Assembly (NCBI RefSeq): GCF_049747295.1
Contig: NZ_JBMHJM010000001.1
Location: 744,001 to 808,000, forward strand
DNA: 64,000 nt
Origin: Afipia sp049747295
GTDB lineage: Bacteria; Pseudomonadota; Alphaproteobacteria; Rhizobiales; Xanthobacteraceae
Direction of reading: 5' to 3'
Both the position numbers and the translations under genes were made by a program. Below, piece by piece: positions 53,141-62,908 of this stretch (within the stretch, counting starts at the first letter, position 1; each line of letters begins with the position of its first letter). The notes beneath the pieces are model-generated. The model did not search any database. It was not told the DNA's origin and saw only the letters and a list, made by a program, of their open reading frames with translations.

Positions 53141-55978
53141 TCAATTCGCTTTGTCGCCGCCATCAAGAGCCAGCCTGATCATGCGCGCCAGATCGGCCTT
53201 GCGATAAGGTTTTGCAAGCAGAAGAATACCGGGATCCAATCGCCCGTGGTGAACGATCGCATTCTCTGTGTATCCCGATGTATAGAGAACCTTGAACTCG
53301 CCGCGCAGCTTGCGCACCTCTTCGACCAACTGCCGACCGTTCATTGAGCCTGGCATGATGACGTCGGTAAACAGCAAGTCGATCGTCGGATCGCTGCGAA
53401 TGGCGTCGAGCGCCTCTTCCGCATTGGCCGCAGAAAGCGTGCGATATCCCAAGCTGCGAACCTGGGTGACAACATAATTTCGGACGAGAAGATCGTCTTC
53501 CACCACGAGAATAAGCTCGTTGCCGCCGATCGCTTTCTCAACGGGATCGACCTCGATCGCCGCAGCCGAAAGTTCCTTGCTCTTCGGCAGATAGAGCTTG
53601 ATCGTCGTTCCGTGCCCCTCCTCGCTATAGACCTTGATATGGCCTTCCGACTGTTTGACGAAGCCATAAACCATGCTGAGGCCAAGCCCGGTGCCTTTGC
53701 CGATGTCCTTGGTGGTGAAAAACGGCTCGAATACCTTGTCGATAAGATGCGCGGGAATGCCCGAACCGGTGTCGCTGATGGCGATCAAGACATATTCGCC
53801 GGGCTTCACCTCGCTGTGCTGACCGGCATAGATCTCATCGAGATAGCTGTTGATCGTCTCGATGATCAGCCTCCCGCCCTGCGGCATTGCATCGCGCGCG
53901 TTCAAAGCGAGATTGAGAACAGCGGTGGTCAACTGGTTCGGATCGACGTAAGCAAGCCAGGGGTCATCCGCGAGCAACGTCTCGATTTCGATCTGCTCCC
54001 CGAGGGTCGGACGCAGCAATTTGCTCGTGGTCAGGATCAAGGTGTTGACGTCGATTTCCCGCGGCTGCAGCGGCTGCCTTCGCGCGAACGCTAGCAAATG
54101 ACCTGTGAGATCGGCTCCCCGCGCGGCAGCTTCGTCGATCATATGCGCGATGCTCGCAAGCTCAGGACGGTCGGCGACGCCTTCGGCAAGGATCTCGATG
54201 GTTCCGGTAATGACGGTCAGGATATTGTTGAAGTCATGCGCCACGCCGCCGGTTAACTGGCCGACAGCGTCCATCTTCTGCGCCTGCCTAATCTGGTTTT
54301 CCGCGGCGATCTTATCGGTCAAGTCGCGGATGAAAGCATTGAACACATGTCCGCCTCGGCGCTGGAACACCGTGACGCTGAACTCAACGCGCACTTCCGC
54401 GCCATCCCGTCGTTGCGCCTCGATCTCGAAACGGCTTCCGTGAATCGCGCGCGCGTCATGTAACAGGCGCGAGAGCGCCTGCCTGTGGTGCGCACGATGA
54501 GCCTCAGGAACAATCAGTTCACCGAGATCGCGCCCAAGCGCCTCTTTCCGCGACCATCCAAAAATTCGTTCCGCCTGCGAATTCCAATCGATAACAATCC
54601 CGGAGTTGCTCATTTGCACGAAGGCGTCGAGCGACGTTTCGATGATACCCAGCGCCATTCGTTCGCTTTCAGACAGCGCCTCCTGCGCCAATCGCACCTC
54701 CGTAAGGTCGCGGGCAATCTTGGTCGCTCCGATAATTTTTCCGTCGCGCGCTTTGATTGGAGAAACGCTCAGTGAAAGCAGTATTTCGCGTCCACTTTTG
54801 GCGATCCGTCTCGTTTCGTGTGTGCCGACGACGTCGCCCTGACGAATGCTTTCCAGGATCACCCGCACTTCCGACCGGCGCTCCGCGGGGACGATGAGAT
54901 CGATACTATGACCGACGGCTTCATCTGCCGAATAGCCGAACAGCCGCTCGGCTGCGGCATTCCATCCTGTGATCACTCCGTCGAGCGACTTTGTGACAAT
55001 CACGTCGTTCGACGACGCGATCACGGCACCGAAGAACTCCTCCCGCTCCCTGTGTCGGTCGCGCTCCACGGCTGCATCCGATCTCTCCTGTTTCAAAAGA
55101 TTCGCAAGCTGCGCCTGCAACTTCCCGGTTTCCAGGAGCAGCACCGCCAGCACGAAACTCGCGGCGGCAAGCCCGTAAATTCGCCCGAGATAGAACCCGA
55201 GATCGAACCGCACCTCATTCAGGATGGCCGACAGTGCAATGTCAAAAAGCCACGCGCACATCACGACCATGAGCCAGACGTCGAGGACCGAATGCGGTCG
55301 GCGCTTCCACAGCACCACGAGCGCAGCCAAGCTCAAGAGCCAGACCGACGACACAATGCCGATCATTGCCGCCGTGTAGCGCCGCTCGTGCAGCAGGATC
55401 GGCAGAAAATTGTGCCCGCCGGTCACCGCCCATACCGTGATAGCGATGACTGCGCAGACTGCCGCGATGCTCCCGAGAATGTAGCCCCGCGCCGATCCAC
55501 CAATGGCAAGGTCATCATCCCGCGTCGACAGGCCGTAACCAATCACCAGAAGCGGAAACACGCCATGCCAACACATGTAGAGCCAGACCGTGGTCTGCGG
55601 TCCGGAACTGAGCAGTCCCGTCGGCGCGAACAACCCGGGAAACGTCAGCGCATGCGCCATTGCGGCCAACGCGGTGAACAGATAACCGCTGGCCAACAGC
55701 AGTAGCCCGCGCGAGCGCAGGGCGTTGAATTGCCCATATAGCAAGAGAGCCGTGATGATATCGATTGCAGCAAGGGCGAATTGGTAGCTTGCGACGAACG
55801 CAGGGATTTCCGCTAACTTCGCCTTTGCGAACGGCAGGGTAAAAGCGAATAGTAGTGCAAGAATGGCGACTGCGGCGATCGCGAGCCTGCGATCGAATTC
55901 CGAAGCAGGCAATGTCGAGGGAAAGCTTCCGCGGTCCTGGCTTTTCAGCAATGCGTTCTCCGACGTGGCAACAGACAT
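53141..55978 (-). CDS. MASE4-type hybrid sensor histidine kinase with two PAS domains and a receiver
   Basis: A 945-residue membrane kinase. In order: an N-terminal integral-membrane sensor of the MASE4 kind with about eight hydrophobic segments (about 30-290); two PAS domains (about 310-435 and 440-560) with GVITGWNAAAERLFGYSADE and GIVIDWNSQAERIFGWSRKE; a HisKA-type helix with His581 in GGVAHDFNNILTVITG; a HATPase domain with DTGSGIPAHLIDKVFEPFFTT; and a receiver with Asp872 in LLFTDVIMPG. The signal is unknown. The start near 55978 follows the stop of the upstream receiver gene by one base; an in-frame ATG at 55999 would overlap it. Confidence 0.85.
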   Translation of the reverse strand: MSVATSENALLKSQDRGSFPSTLPASEFDRRLAIAAVAILALLFAFTLPFAKAKLAEIPAFVASYQFALAAIDIITALLLYGQFNALRSRGLLLLASGYLFTALAAMAHALTFPGLFAPTGLLSSGPQTTVWLYMCWHGVFPLLVIGYGLSTRDDDLAIGGSARGYILGSIAAVCAVIAITVWAVTGGHNFLPILLHERRYTAAMIGIVSSVWLLSLAALVVLWKRRPHSVLDVWLMVVMCAWLFDIALSAILNEVRFDLGFYLGRIYGLAAASFVLAVLLLETGKLQAQLANLLKQERSDAAVERDRHREREEFFGAVIASSNDVIVTKSLDGVITGWNAAAERLFGYSADEAVGHSIDLIVPAERRSEVRVILESIRQGDVVGTHETRRIAKSGREILLSLSVSPIKARDGKIIGATKIARDLTEVRLAQEALSESERMALGIIETSLDAFVQMSNSGIVIDWNSQAERIFGWSRKEALGRDLGELIVPEAHRAHHRQALSRLLHDARAIHGSRFEIEAQRRDGAEVRVEFSVTVFQRRGGHVFNAFIRDLTDKIAAENQIRQAQKMDAVGQLTGGVAHDFNNILTVITGTIEILAEGVADRPELASIAHMIDEAAARGADLTGHLLAFARRQPLQPREIDVNTLILTTSKLLRPTLGEQIEIETLLADDPWLAYVDPNQLTTAVLNLALNARDAMPQGGRLIIETINSYLDEIYAGQHSEVKPGEYVLIAISDTGSGIPAHLIDKVFEPFFTTKDIGKGTGLGLSMVYGFVKQSEGHIKVYSEEGHGTTIKLYLPKSKELSAAAIEVDPVEKAIGGNELILVVEDDLLVRNYVVTQVRSLGYRTLSAANAEEALDAIRSDPTIDLLFTDVIMPGSMNGRQLVEEVRKLRGEFKVLYTSGYTENAIVHHGRLDPGILLLAKPYRKADLARMIRLALDGGDKAN

Positions 55979-55979
55979 T

Positions 55980-56411
55980 TCAGAACCCGGATGACGCATT
56001 TCCACACGCTGCATTTGGAGAGACAGAAGCACCCGTCGGCGGGTCAAGACAATTTGACACGGCAGTCAGCAGTTCGGCGGGCCGGAAAGGCTTCTGCAGA
56101 CTGTAGACAGCGCCGAGCTTTGTTGCCATCTGGAGAAAATCAGGCGCAGGTCCGGTTCCGGTATAATGTCCGGATATGACAATGATCGGCAGTTCAGCGC
56201 GTGACTTTCGCACATGGCTGACAATTTCCAGTCCGTCCATGTCCGGCATGAACAGATCAACGATCAAAAGATCGAACTGTCCGGCTTGGAGAAGCTGAAG
56301 GCCTTTTCGGCCATTATCGGCGAGAACGACCGCATGGCTATCGCGCTTCAGCACAATCTCCATGGTCGCCCGAACGGCGGGATCGTCGTCGATAACCAGA
56401 ACGTTTGCCAC
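55980..56411 (-). CDS. Stand-alone receiver-domain response regulator
   Basis: A 143-residue single receiver domain: acidic pocket in VIDDDPAVR, phosphoacceptor Asp52 in LLIVDLFMPDMDG, Ser/Thr switch in IIVISGHY and Lys in LQKPFRPAELL. The C-terminal 20 residues are Ala/Ser/Gly-rich with no output domain. It is immediately upstream of and probably co-transcribed with the hybrid kinase, so it likely takes part in the same phosphorelay. It starts 164 bases after the soxF stop on the same strand, so read-through from sox is possible. Confidence 0.9.
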   Translation of the reverse strand: MANVLVIDDDPAVRATMEIVLKRDSHAVVLADNGRKGLQLLQAGQFDLLIVDLFMPDMDGLEIVSHVRKSRAELPIIVISGHYTGTGPAPDFLQMATKLGAVYSLQKPFRPAELLTAVSNCLDPPTGASVSPNAACGNASSGF

Positions 56412-56575
56412 ACCGCCCCCGGATCAGCAAAGGATCAGGTAGTGTTGGCATATTCGCGCAGGCCGCGACAAGCCTCTATCGCTATTCGATAAATACGAAG
56501 CACGTATGCCGCTGCAATCGGACATCGCGTCGTATCGCATTGCGGCACGCGTGACGGCGCCTCGAAGACCGGCGC

Positions 56576-57856
56576 TCAGGTGAACATGTCGGCGGTGATC
56601 CCGGCATACCAACCCATATTTTCGGCCTGTGTCTGCTTGCGAAGGTCCGCCGCTTCACCGGTCTGCGAGACGAAGGTGGATGAAGCACCGATCTTGCCGT
56701 CCTTGGGCTCATAAGTTCCGCCGACTTTCACGCAATCATCCGTCGCGATCAGACTCCAGCAGGTGTTGGTATAGCGCGCCGGAAATGTGCGCGCCGATGC
56801 GAGTTCGCCCCGGATCATCATCGCCGCGACTTTTGCCTGGCTGTTCGCCGAAAACGCCGACTTCGGCATGTCTCCCGGAATACAGGCATCGCCAACCACG
56901 TAGATGTTCGCATCGACGACGGATTTCATATTGGCGGGATCGATAGTGCAAAAGCCGCTGGCATTCGCCAGGCCGGCATCGCGCGCGATGGCTCCTGCCA
57001 TCTGTGCTGGAATGACATTGACCAGCGCCGCGTTCTTGTAAGTCTCAAAGCCGGTGACAACAGTTCCACTCGCGGGGTCGACCGACTTCAATCCATCATG
57101 CACCTTCGGCCCGAGCCATTCGATCATGCCCTTGTAGTGTTTCTCCCAGCCCTCCTGGAACAGCGCCTGCTTGGAGAAATTCTCCTTCGGATCAATGATG
57201 AATATCTTGCAGCGATCCTTGCCGGCGGCTTTGAGGGCATAGGCCATCATCGAAACCCGCTCGTAGGGACCCGGCGGACAGCGATAGGGATTCGGCGGAG
57301 CGACCATCACGATGACGCCGCCATCCGGCACCGCGTCCAGCTTCTTCTTCAGCAGCTGTGTTTGCGCACCCGGCTTCCATGCGTGCGGCATGGTTTCTTC
57401 CGCAGCCAGCGACCATCCCGGAACTGAATCATATTTCAGATCAATCCCTGGCGAGACCACGAGACGATCATAGGGCAGACGAAGATCGCCCGCGAGCACG
57501 ACCTCTCTCTTGTCGCGATCGATGGCCATCGCGCGTGCCTTGACCAGATTGATGCCGTAGTTCTTGGTGAGCGCCGAGTAGTCATGCGTGATCGACGGGT
57601 AATCACGCATGCCGCCAAGATAGAGATTGCTGTGGAAGCAGGTCTGATAACTTGCGTTCGGTTCGACGAGCGTCACCGCAATGGCGCCCGCACTCTGCTT
57701 GGCGATGTATTTCGCAGCCGTCGCCCCGCCCGCACCGGCACCGATTACCACAACGCGGGGCTTTGCCTGTCCGAGAACCGCAGGAGCACCAAGAGCGATC
57801 GCACCGGCGAACGTCGCGGTGCCCGTCAACATTTGTCTGCGATTGATGCCCATCAT
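56576..57856 (-). CDS. soxF: Sulfide dehydrogenase flavoprotein subunit (SoxF/FccB)
   Basis: A 426-residue flavoprotein. The Tat signal NRRQMLTG is followed by the dinucleotide motif PRVVVIGAGAGGATAAKYIA. Cys73 in SYQTCFHSNL aligns with the covalent FAD-binding Cys of flavocytochrome c. Cys193 (YRCPPGPYER) and Cys366 (YTNTCWSL) match the redox-active disulfide pair. It oxidises sulfide to sulfur or polysulfide in the periplasm and passes electrons to its cytochrome partner encoded 32 bases upstream. All catalytic cysteines seem present, so it should be active. It is last in the leftward sox unit. Confidence 0.92.
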   Translation of the reverse strand: MMGINRRQMLTGTATFAGAIALGAPAVLGQAKPRVVVIGAGAGGATAAKYIAKQSAGAIAVTLVEPNASYQTCFHSNLYLGGMRDYPSITHDYSALTKNYGINLVKARAMAIDRDKREVVLAGDLRLPYDRLVVSPGIDLKYDSVPGWSLAAEETMPHAWKPGAQTQLLKKKLDAVPDGGVIVMVAPPNPYRCPPGPYERVSMMAYALKAAGKDRCKIFIIDPKENFSKQALFQEGWEKHYKGMIEWLGPKVHDGLKSVDPASGTVVTGFETYKNAALVNVIPAQMAGAIARDAGLANASGFCTIDPANMKSVVDANIYVVGDACIPGDMPKSAFSANSQAKVAAMMIRGELASARTFPARYTNTCWSLIATDDCVKVGGTYEPKDGKIGASSTFVSQTGEAADLRKQTQAENMGWYAGITADMFT

Positions 57857-57888
57857 CCCCTCCGATCATTGAATGACGTTCGAAGACG

Positions 57889-58212
57889 TCATTTCGTCGT
57901 GGGTGATAGTCCTCCAAAATAGCTCGCGAGTGCAGCTATATCATCTGCGGCAAGTCGTCCCGCGACGGTCTGCATCACGGGGTTGTCGCGCTGCTTGTTC
58001 TTGTACGCGTTCATCACAGCGACGAACTGGCTTTCCGGCCAACCGACGATTGACGGGACCCCGGCTGCGGCGGTTCCGGATGCCTGGTGACAGGCGACGC
58101 ATTCAGCCGAAAGATACTGGCCCAATTCACGGTCGCCTGCGGACGCCGTATTGAAAACTGAACCCGCCAGCAGGACAACGATCACTGCTGGCGGGTTCAG
58201 CAACGTCATCAA
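57889..58212 (-). CDS. soxE: Monohaem cytochrome c subunit (SoxE/FccA-like)
   Basis: A 107-residue periplasmic cytochrome c with a signal peptide (first 25 residues, ending TASA) and one haem site, Cys38-Val-Ala-Cys41-His42. NPVMQTVAGRLAADDIAALA carries the likely Met ligand and C-terminal helix of class I cytochromes. Paracoccus SoxE and Allochromatium FccA are dihaem, so this subunit has half the haems; monohaem FccA is known in Chlorobium. It should accept electrons from SoxF. It overlaps the soxD stop by four bases. Confidence 0.85.
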   Translation of the reverse strand: MMTLLNPPAVIVVLLAGSVFNTASAGDRELGQYLSAECVACHQASGTAAAGVPSIVGWPESQFVAVMNAYKNKQRDNPVMQTVAGRLAADDIAALASYFGGLSPTTK

Positions 58213-58913
58213 TCGACCTTCGGGCCGGCCTTGTTATCCGGCGTCACGTCAACTGATATGGCTCGCCCCGTTACCTTCGGCGCGCTGCGGCAATCCTTCA
58301 TGCACGGATCTTTCTTCCAGAACTTCTTTTCGGCAGTCTCGCGATCGTCATCGTAGAAAGCATCCGCATTCGGCATCTTGATCGAGGTAAAATTCTTCTC
58401 ATTCAGCTCGAAATTCTCGTCCTTGATGATGTCATTCATCGACAGGATGTAGGCCACCAGCGCATAAACATCGTCATCCGACAGGGAGCGCGCATTGCCG
58501 TAAGGCATCGCGCGATGGATATAGTCGTACACGGTTGACAGATCCGACCAGAACGATCCCACCGTCTTGTCGGGACGATCGGCCTTCAAAGTACCCGCGC
58601 CGCCTGCAAGGACAGGCCAGCGGCCAGCGCCTTCACCGAACTCGCCGTGACAAGTCGCGCACTGCGCCTGGAAGATTGCGTCTCCTTGCTTTACCGTGCC
58701 TTTGCCGACTGGAAGGCCCTTGCCGTCTGGCCGGACATCGGTGTCCCACGCCTTGATTTCCTCAGGCAATGCGGGACGTCCGAGGCCCAGCTTAGGTGAA
58801 GACGCGGCGGGCTGCCGTGTGGCAATTTGCTGCGCCGAGACGTCCGGTGTGACCGCTGCAACAGCAGCGCCACATAACGCAGCAACGGCGAAGAGTTTAA
58901 CCAATCTCGACAT
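58209..58913 (-). CDS. soxD: Sulfur dehydrogenase cytochrome c subunit (SoxD), short monohaem form
   Basis: A 234-residue periplasmic cytochrome. A signal peptide (first 27 residues, ending VSA) precedes one haem site Cys85-Ala-Thr-Cys88-His89; MPYGNARSLSDDDVYALVAY carries the probable axial Met. Paracoccus SoxD is about 384 residues with two haems; here the second haem domain is missing and the C-terminus ends in a Cys-containing tail (DPCMKDCRSAPK). It forms a complex with the molybdenum protein SoxC that oxidises the sulfane sulfur on SoxY. Its start overlaps the soxC stop by 17 bases. Confidence 0.88.
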   Translation of the reverse strand: MSRLVKLFAVAALCGAAVAAVTPDVSAQQIATRQPAASSPKLGLGRPALPEEIKAWDTDVRPDGKGLPVGKGTVKQGDAIFQAQCATCHGEFGEGAGRWPVLAGGAGTLKADRPDKTVGSFWSDLSTVYDYIHRAMPYGNARSLSDDDVYALVAYILSMNDIIKDENFELNEKNFTSIKMPNADAFYDDDRETAEKKFWKKDPCMKDCRSAPKVTGRAISVDVTPDNKAGPKVD

Positions 58914-60177
58914 TCTCGGCTTCTCCGCTCGAGCGCACCAGCCAGGTCTGGATGCCGTTGTTGTGGTAGATCGAGTTCACGCCGCGCACCTTGCGCAGTT
59001 CGTCCTTGGTCGGCTGCACATAGCCGGTGGAATCCATCGCCCGGGACTGGATCATCAGTTCCTGACCGTTCCAGTCGAAATCGACGTAGAATCGCACGAT
59101 CGACTTATCGAGCACCGGTCCATCGATCCGTGCGGTCTGCCAGTTGCGGCCACCATCCATCGAGACGTCGACGCGCTTGACCGTGCCGCGCCCGGACCAC
59201 GCGAAGCCGCTCAAGACGTTCCGCCCCTTGGCCTTCAGCGGCGCCTGCGGCGACGGATTGGTCACCACCGACTTCGCATCCATGATGAAGGTATGCTTGC
59301 GCGAACGACCGTCGGCCAGAAGGTCGGTGTACTTCGAGGTCTCTTCACGGGTCTGCCATGGCTGGTCGCCGGCTTCGATGCGGCGAATCCATTTGACCCA
59401 GAGATTGCCTTCCCAGCCGGGAATAACCGCACGCAGCGGATAACCTTGTTCCGGCCGCAGTGCTTCGCCGTTCATGGCGAACGCAAGGATGACATCGTCC
59501 AGCGCCTTCTCGATCGGCAATGAACGATTCATGCCCGCAGCGTCAGCGCCTTCCAGCATCAGCCATTTGACGTTCGGCTTGAGGCCCGCTTCATCCAGCA
59601 GTGTCTTCAATCGGACGCCGGTGTACATGACATTGTGCACCATGCCGTGGGTGAACTGGCAGCCGTTGAGCTGCGCACCGCGCCACTCCATCCCGGAATT
59701 GGCTGCGCACTCGAGGAAGTGGATCTTGTTCACGCGCGGCATGCGCTTGATGTCGTCCATCGTGAAGACCAGCGGCTTCTCGACCATGCCGTTGATCATC
59801 AGGCGATGATCGGCAGGATTGATCTCTGCGACCCCCGCGTGATGCCGTTCGAAACACAAGCCCGACGGCGTGATGATGCCATCGAGCTCGTGCAGCGGCG
59901 TGAAGTTGACGGAAGATTCCGCGGAGGCCGTCAGCCACGACACATCGCGGCGAATGACGTTCTTTTCGAACTTCGACGGCATGCCGTAGGGGCGTTTATC
60001 GACGCCGTCGCCGAGATACCGATTCCAATCCTGGATCTCGGTGATCATCGGATCGGGTTTGGCGGCCTCACCTGCCACCGCTGGAATGGCCGACAACACA
60101 GCGCCGGCTCCGGCAACACCTGCACCACCGAGAAAACGGCGGCGGCTGAGAATATCCGCAGATGATTTGTCACTCAT
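58897..60177 (-). CDS. soxC: Sulfur dehydrogenase molybdenum subunit (SoxC)
   Basis: A 426-residue protein of the sulfite-oxidase family. The Tat signal SRRRFLGGAG is followed by the molybdopterin domain with Cys157 in HFLECAANSGMEWRG as Mo ligand. TPLHELDGIITPSGLCFERH and GNLWVKWIRRIEAGDQPWQT are family motifs. The C-terminal dimerisation domain includes SGFAWSGRGTVKRVDVSMDG. With SoxD it removes six electrons from SoxY-bound persulfide sulfur. It overlaps soxD and lies 70 bases downstream of soxB. Presence of SoxCD predicts full oxidation to sulfate rather than sulfur storage. Confidence 0.94.
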   Translation of the reverse strand: MSDKSSADILSRRRFLGGAGVAGAGAVLSAIPAVAGEAAKPDPMITEIQDWNRYLGDGVDKRPYGMPSKFEKNVIRRDVSWLTASAESSVNFTPLHELDGIITPSGLCFERHHAGVAEINPADHRLMINGMVEKPLVFTMDDIKRMPRVNKIHFLECAANSGMEWRGAQLNGCQFTHGMVHNVMYTGVRLKTLLDEAGLKPNVKWLMLEGADAAGMNRSLPIEKALDDVILAFAMNGEALRPEQGYPLRAVIPGWEGNLWVKWIRRIEAGDQPWQTREETSKYTDLLADGRSRKHTFIMDAKSVVTNPSPQAPLKAKGRNVLSGFAWSGRGTVKRVDVSMDGGRNWQTARIDGPVLDKSIVRFYVDFDWNGQELMIQSRAMDSTGYVQPTKDELRKVRGVNSIYHNNGIQTWLVRSSGEAENVEIG

Positions 60178-60247
60178 GCGGCATCCTTTCTATTTATCCC
60201 AATATGTGAATGTGTTGCTCGCAATTCGGCGCGATGAATTGCCATGA

Positions 60248-61945
60248 TCAGGCTCCCGTCACCTTCACCGCAGTGTTCGGCTCGATCTTCACCGTGCCCT
60301 GTTTCGAAATATGGGAAGCGACAACATCCCAGATCGGCGGCCCTTGCGTGTTTTGATTCACGCTGGCCCAACCCGACACCGTGTAGGTTTTCGATGCTTC
60401 AATCGGCTTGCCGGATTTGAGATGCGTCAATTCGGAGATGCGTGATCCCATCGGTTTCGACACATCGATCGCATAGCCCATACCGCCGATGCGAACCATG
60501 TCCCCACCGCCCTGGAAGTAAGGATCGGGATGGAAGATGTTGTCGGCGACGTCTTCCAGCACGTCCTTGAGCTGTGCACCGGTCATCTCGTTGCGATAGC
60601 AATTCGGATAGGTGATCGCGGTCTCATTGGTGACGTCTTCCCAGGTGATCGCGTCACCCGGAAGAAGTGAACTGCCCCAGCGGAAACCCGGCGACAGCGC
60701 GATCTCGACATCGCGTTCGGACAGCATCGCATTGCAGATCAGATCGTCGAACGTGCCGTTGAAGTTACCGCGACGGTAGAGCAGCGAATCCGTCTTGCCG
60801 ATGGTGCGCGCGAGATCCTTTGCGAACGGCGCCCTCACCTTTTCAACCAGTGCGGTCATCGCCGCATCCGGCTTGATCGCATCCGAGAACACCGGCATCA
60901 GCTTGAAACGAACGTCCTTGACCTTCTTGTCCTTCACCTCGATGTCGAGGCGGGACAGGAACTTCCCGTGTGAGCCGACAGAGACCAGCACCGTCTCGCC
61001 AACCCGGATCAATCCCGGCATCGCATCATGGGTGTGCGCTGTCAGGATGACATCGAGCCCCTTTACACGGCCCGCAAGCTTGCGATCGACGTCGAAGCCG
61101 TTGTGCGAAAGCAGCACGACAACGGTGGCGCCATCGGCACGCGCTTCGTCGATTTGCTTCTGGATGTCTTCCTCACGAATGCCGAATTCCCACTTCGGGA
61201 ACATCCAGCGCGGATTGGCCACCGCCGTGCGCGGCAAAGCCTGGCCGATCACCGCAACTTTCTCACCGCCGCGTTCGAACATTTTGCGCGCGTCGAACAC
61301 CGGCTCCTGCCATTCGTTGTCGCGGACGTTCTGCGCGAGGAACGCAAATGGCGCCTTGTCGACGATTTCCTTCAGCCGCTCGTCGCCGTAAGTGAACTCC
61401 CAGTGTCCCGTCAAAGCATCGAGCTTGAGCGCCGACATGATATCCACCATGTCCTGGCCCTTGGTCTGCAGCGAGGTCCAGCTTCCCTGCAGGGCATCGC
61501 CGCCATCGAGTAGCAGCACCTTGTCTTCGCCGCGTTCCGCACGCACCGCATTCACCAGCGTGGCGATGCGGTCCATGCCGCCCATGCGCCCATAGTTGCG
61601 GGCCAGCGCAACAAAATCATCCGCCGTCAACGCGTAGGCATCCGCCGAACCGGCAGCGATGTTAAAGTATTTGCGGAATTCTCCGTCGGTGAGATGTGGC
61701 GGCAGCCCGCGCACTTCGCCCACGCCAAGGTTGACCGACGGCTCGCGGAAATACACCGGCATCAGTTGCGCATGTGTATCCGCAATGTAGAGGATCGTGA
61801 CGGTACCGAGCGGATCGAACCGCGTGATGTCCGCTTGCGTCAGGCGTTGTTGGGCAGCCGCGCGTCCCAACGATCCTGCACCGCTGCCAATCATCAACGC
61901 AGACGCAGCCGCCGTCGCCTGCAGGAATTCCCGCCTCGATATCAT
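60248..61945 (-). CDS. soxB: Thiosulfohydrolase SoxB
   Basis: A 565-residue protein of the 5'-nucleotidase/metallophosphoesterase family. The start at 61945 gives a clean Tat signal, SRREFLQATAAASALMIG; a start 11 codons upstream adds no family sequence. Manganese-site motifs are seen: YIADTHAQLMPVYFRE, LLDGGDALQGSW, LTGHWEFTYGDERL (the SoxB-specific GHWEFTYG), LLSHNGFDVDRKLA and ILTAHTHDAMPG. It hydrolyses sulfate from SoxY-bound thiosulfonate in the periplasm. It lies between soxZ (113 bases upstream) and soxC. Length is typical. Confidence 0.95.
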   Translation of the reverse strand: MISRREFLQATAAASALMIGSGAGSLGRAAAQQRLTQADITRFDPLGTVTILYIADTHAQLMPVYFREPSVNLGVGEVRGLPPHLTDGEFRKYFNIAAGSADAYALTADDFVALARNYGRMGGMDRIATLVNAVRAERGEDKVLLLDGGDALQGSWTSLQTKGQDMVDIMSALKLDALTGHWEFTYGDERLKEIVDKAPFAFLAQNVRDNEWQEPVFDARKMFERGGEKVAVIGQALPRTAVANPRWMFPKWEFGIREEDIQKQIDEARADGATVVVLLSHNGFDVDRKLAGRVKGLDVILTAHTHDAMPGLIRVGETVLVSVGSHGKFLSRLDIEVKDKKVKDVRFKLMPVFSDAIKPDAAMTALVEKVRAPFAKDLARTIGKTDSLLYRRGNFNGTFDDLICNAMLSERDVEIALSPGFRWGSSLLPGDAITWEDVTNETAITYPNCYRNEMTGAQLKDVLEDVADNIFHPDPYFQGGGDMVRIGGMGYAIDVSKPMGSRISELTHLKSGKPIEASKTYTVSGWASVNQNTQGPPIWDVVASHISKQGTVKIEPNTAVKVTGA

Positions 61946-62058
61946 CGATCCACCCTGGGTCGTTCTTGGGCCTTTCACAGGAAGGCCATTTGTCTTGAAG
62001 CTCTGCCAGCTCCCTCTTGGCGCGCAACCCTCAGAGTCGCGCGCCGGGAAACCAGTCG

Positions 62059-62388
62059 TCAGGCGACGGTCAGCTTGTTCGTCGCCGTGTAATCCGAGCC
62101 GTCATCATCCTTCCATGTGAAGGTGAACTCGCCGCTCTCGGACGCCTTGAAGAAAAACGACTGATAGGGATTTGCCGAGATGGCGGGATTCCAGTCAGCT
62201 TCAAACACCGTCTTGCCGTTAAAGGCAGCGGCGAACTTGTTGATGATCTTGCGCGGCACGATCTTGCCGGATGAATCCTTGCGCTGCCCCGATTCCATTT
62301 CATGCGAGATGAGAGTCTTGATCTCGATCAGCTCGCCGGGCTTTGCCGAAGCCGGAACACGAACGCGAGGGGTAGGTTTGTTGGCCAT
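62059..62388 (-). CDS. soxZ: Sulfur-carrier partner protein SoxZ
   Basis: A 109-residue beta-sandwich protein without a signal peptide. It is exported by Tat with SoxY. Motifs are RVRVPASAKPGELIEIKTLI, SHEMESGQRKDSSGKIVPRK and FFFKASESGEFTFTWKDDDG. Length matches the family (about 110). It is 52 bases downstream of soxY. A 7-bp hairpin GGCGCGC / GCGCGCC (62019-62025 with 62039-62045) lies between it and soxB. Confidence 0.94.
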   Translation of the reverse strand: MANKPTPRVRVPASAKPGELIEIKTLISHEMESGQRKDSSGKIVPRKIINKFAAAFNGKTVFEADWNPAISANPYQSFFFKASESGEFTFTWKDDDGSDYTATNKLTVA

Positions 62389-62440
62389 GGGAAAATTCCT
62401 TGCCTGAATTTGCTTGCTGTTGACGCGGTTGGCGGATTGA

Positions 62441-62908
62441 TCAGCCGCCGCAGCCGCCGATGGTCACCTTCACATTGGACTTCGCCATGTGCAGGTTGCC
62501 GTTCGACATTTCAGCGATGCAAACGATGTTCTGAGTCTGCGCGAGACGCATGCGGGTCGAGGCGGATGCCTTGCCGCAAGCCGGCGTGAACTTATAGGAG
62601 ACGACGCCCGGCAGCGGGTTGCCGTCTGCGAACACGTGCACGGCCTTAACGTAATCCGAATCGGTCATCGGGCTTTCGACCTCGATGTTGATCGGAACCA
62701 CCAGGCCGTTTTCAGCGATTTCAGGCACGTCGAGCTTGACCTTGCCGCTCTCCATCTTCTTGTCGCCGTAGAGCTTCTTGATCTCGGCTGCGACCGCGGC
62801 TTCGTCCGCGAGCAGCATCTTCGGCGCGAGAAACGCCGCCAGTCCCGCGACGGCCGCAAGCGTCAGCGCTTCGCGACGAGTTGGTTCAACCTGCTTGAAA
62901 TTCATCAA
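62441..62908 (-). CDS. soxY: Sulfur-carrier protein SoxY
   Basis: A 155-residue carrier with a Tat signal (TRREALTLAAVAGLAAFLAP) and the invariant C-terminal GGCGG, with Cys153 as the swinging sulfur attachment point. Sox intermediates stay covalently bound there while SoxAX, SoxB and SoxCD act. The mature domain shows GLVVPINIEVESPMTDSDYV. An AGGAGGA ribosome-binding site lies just upstream of the start. It is the first gene of the leftward sox unit, divergent from soxA. Confidence 0.95.
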   Translation of the reverse strand: MMNFKQVEPTRREALTLAAVAGLAAFLAPKMLLADEAAVAAEIKKLYGDKKMESGKVKLDVPEIAENGLVVPINIEVESPMTDSDYVKAVHVFADGNPLPGVVSYKFTPACGKASASTRMRLAQTQNIVCIAEMSNGNLHMAKSNVKVTIGGCGG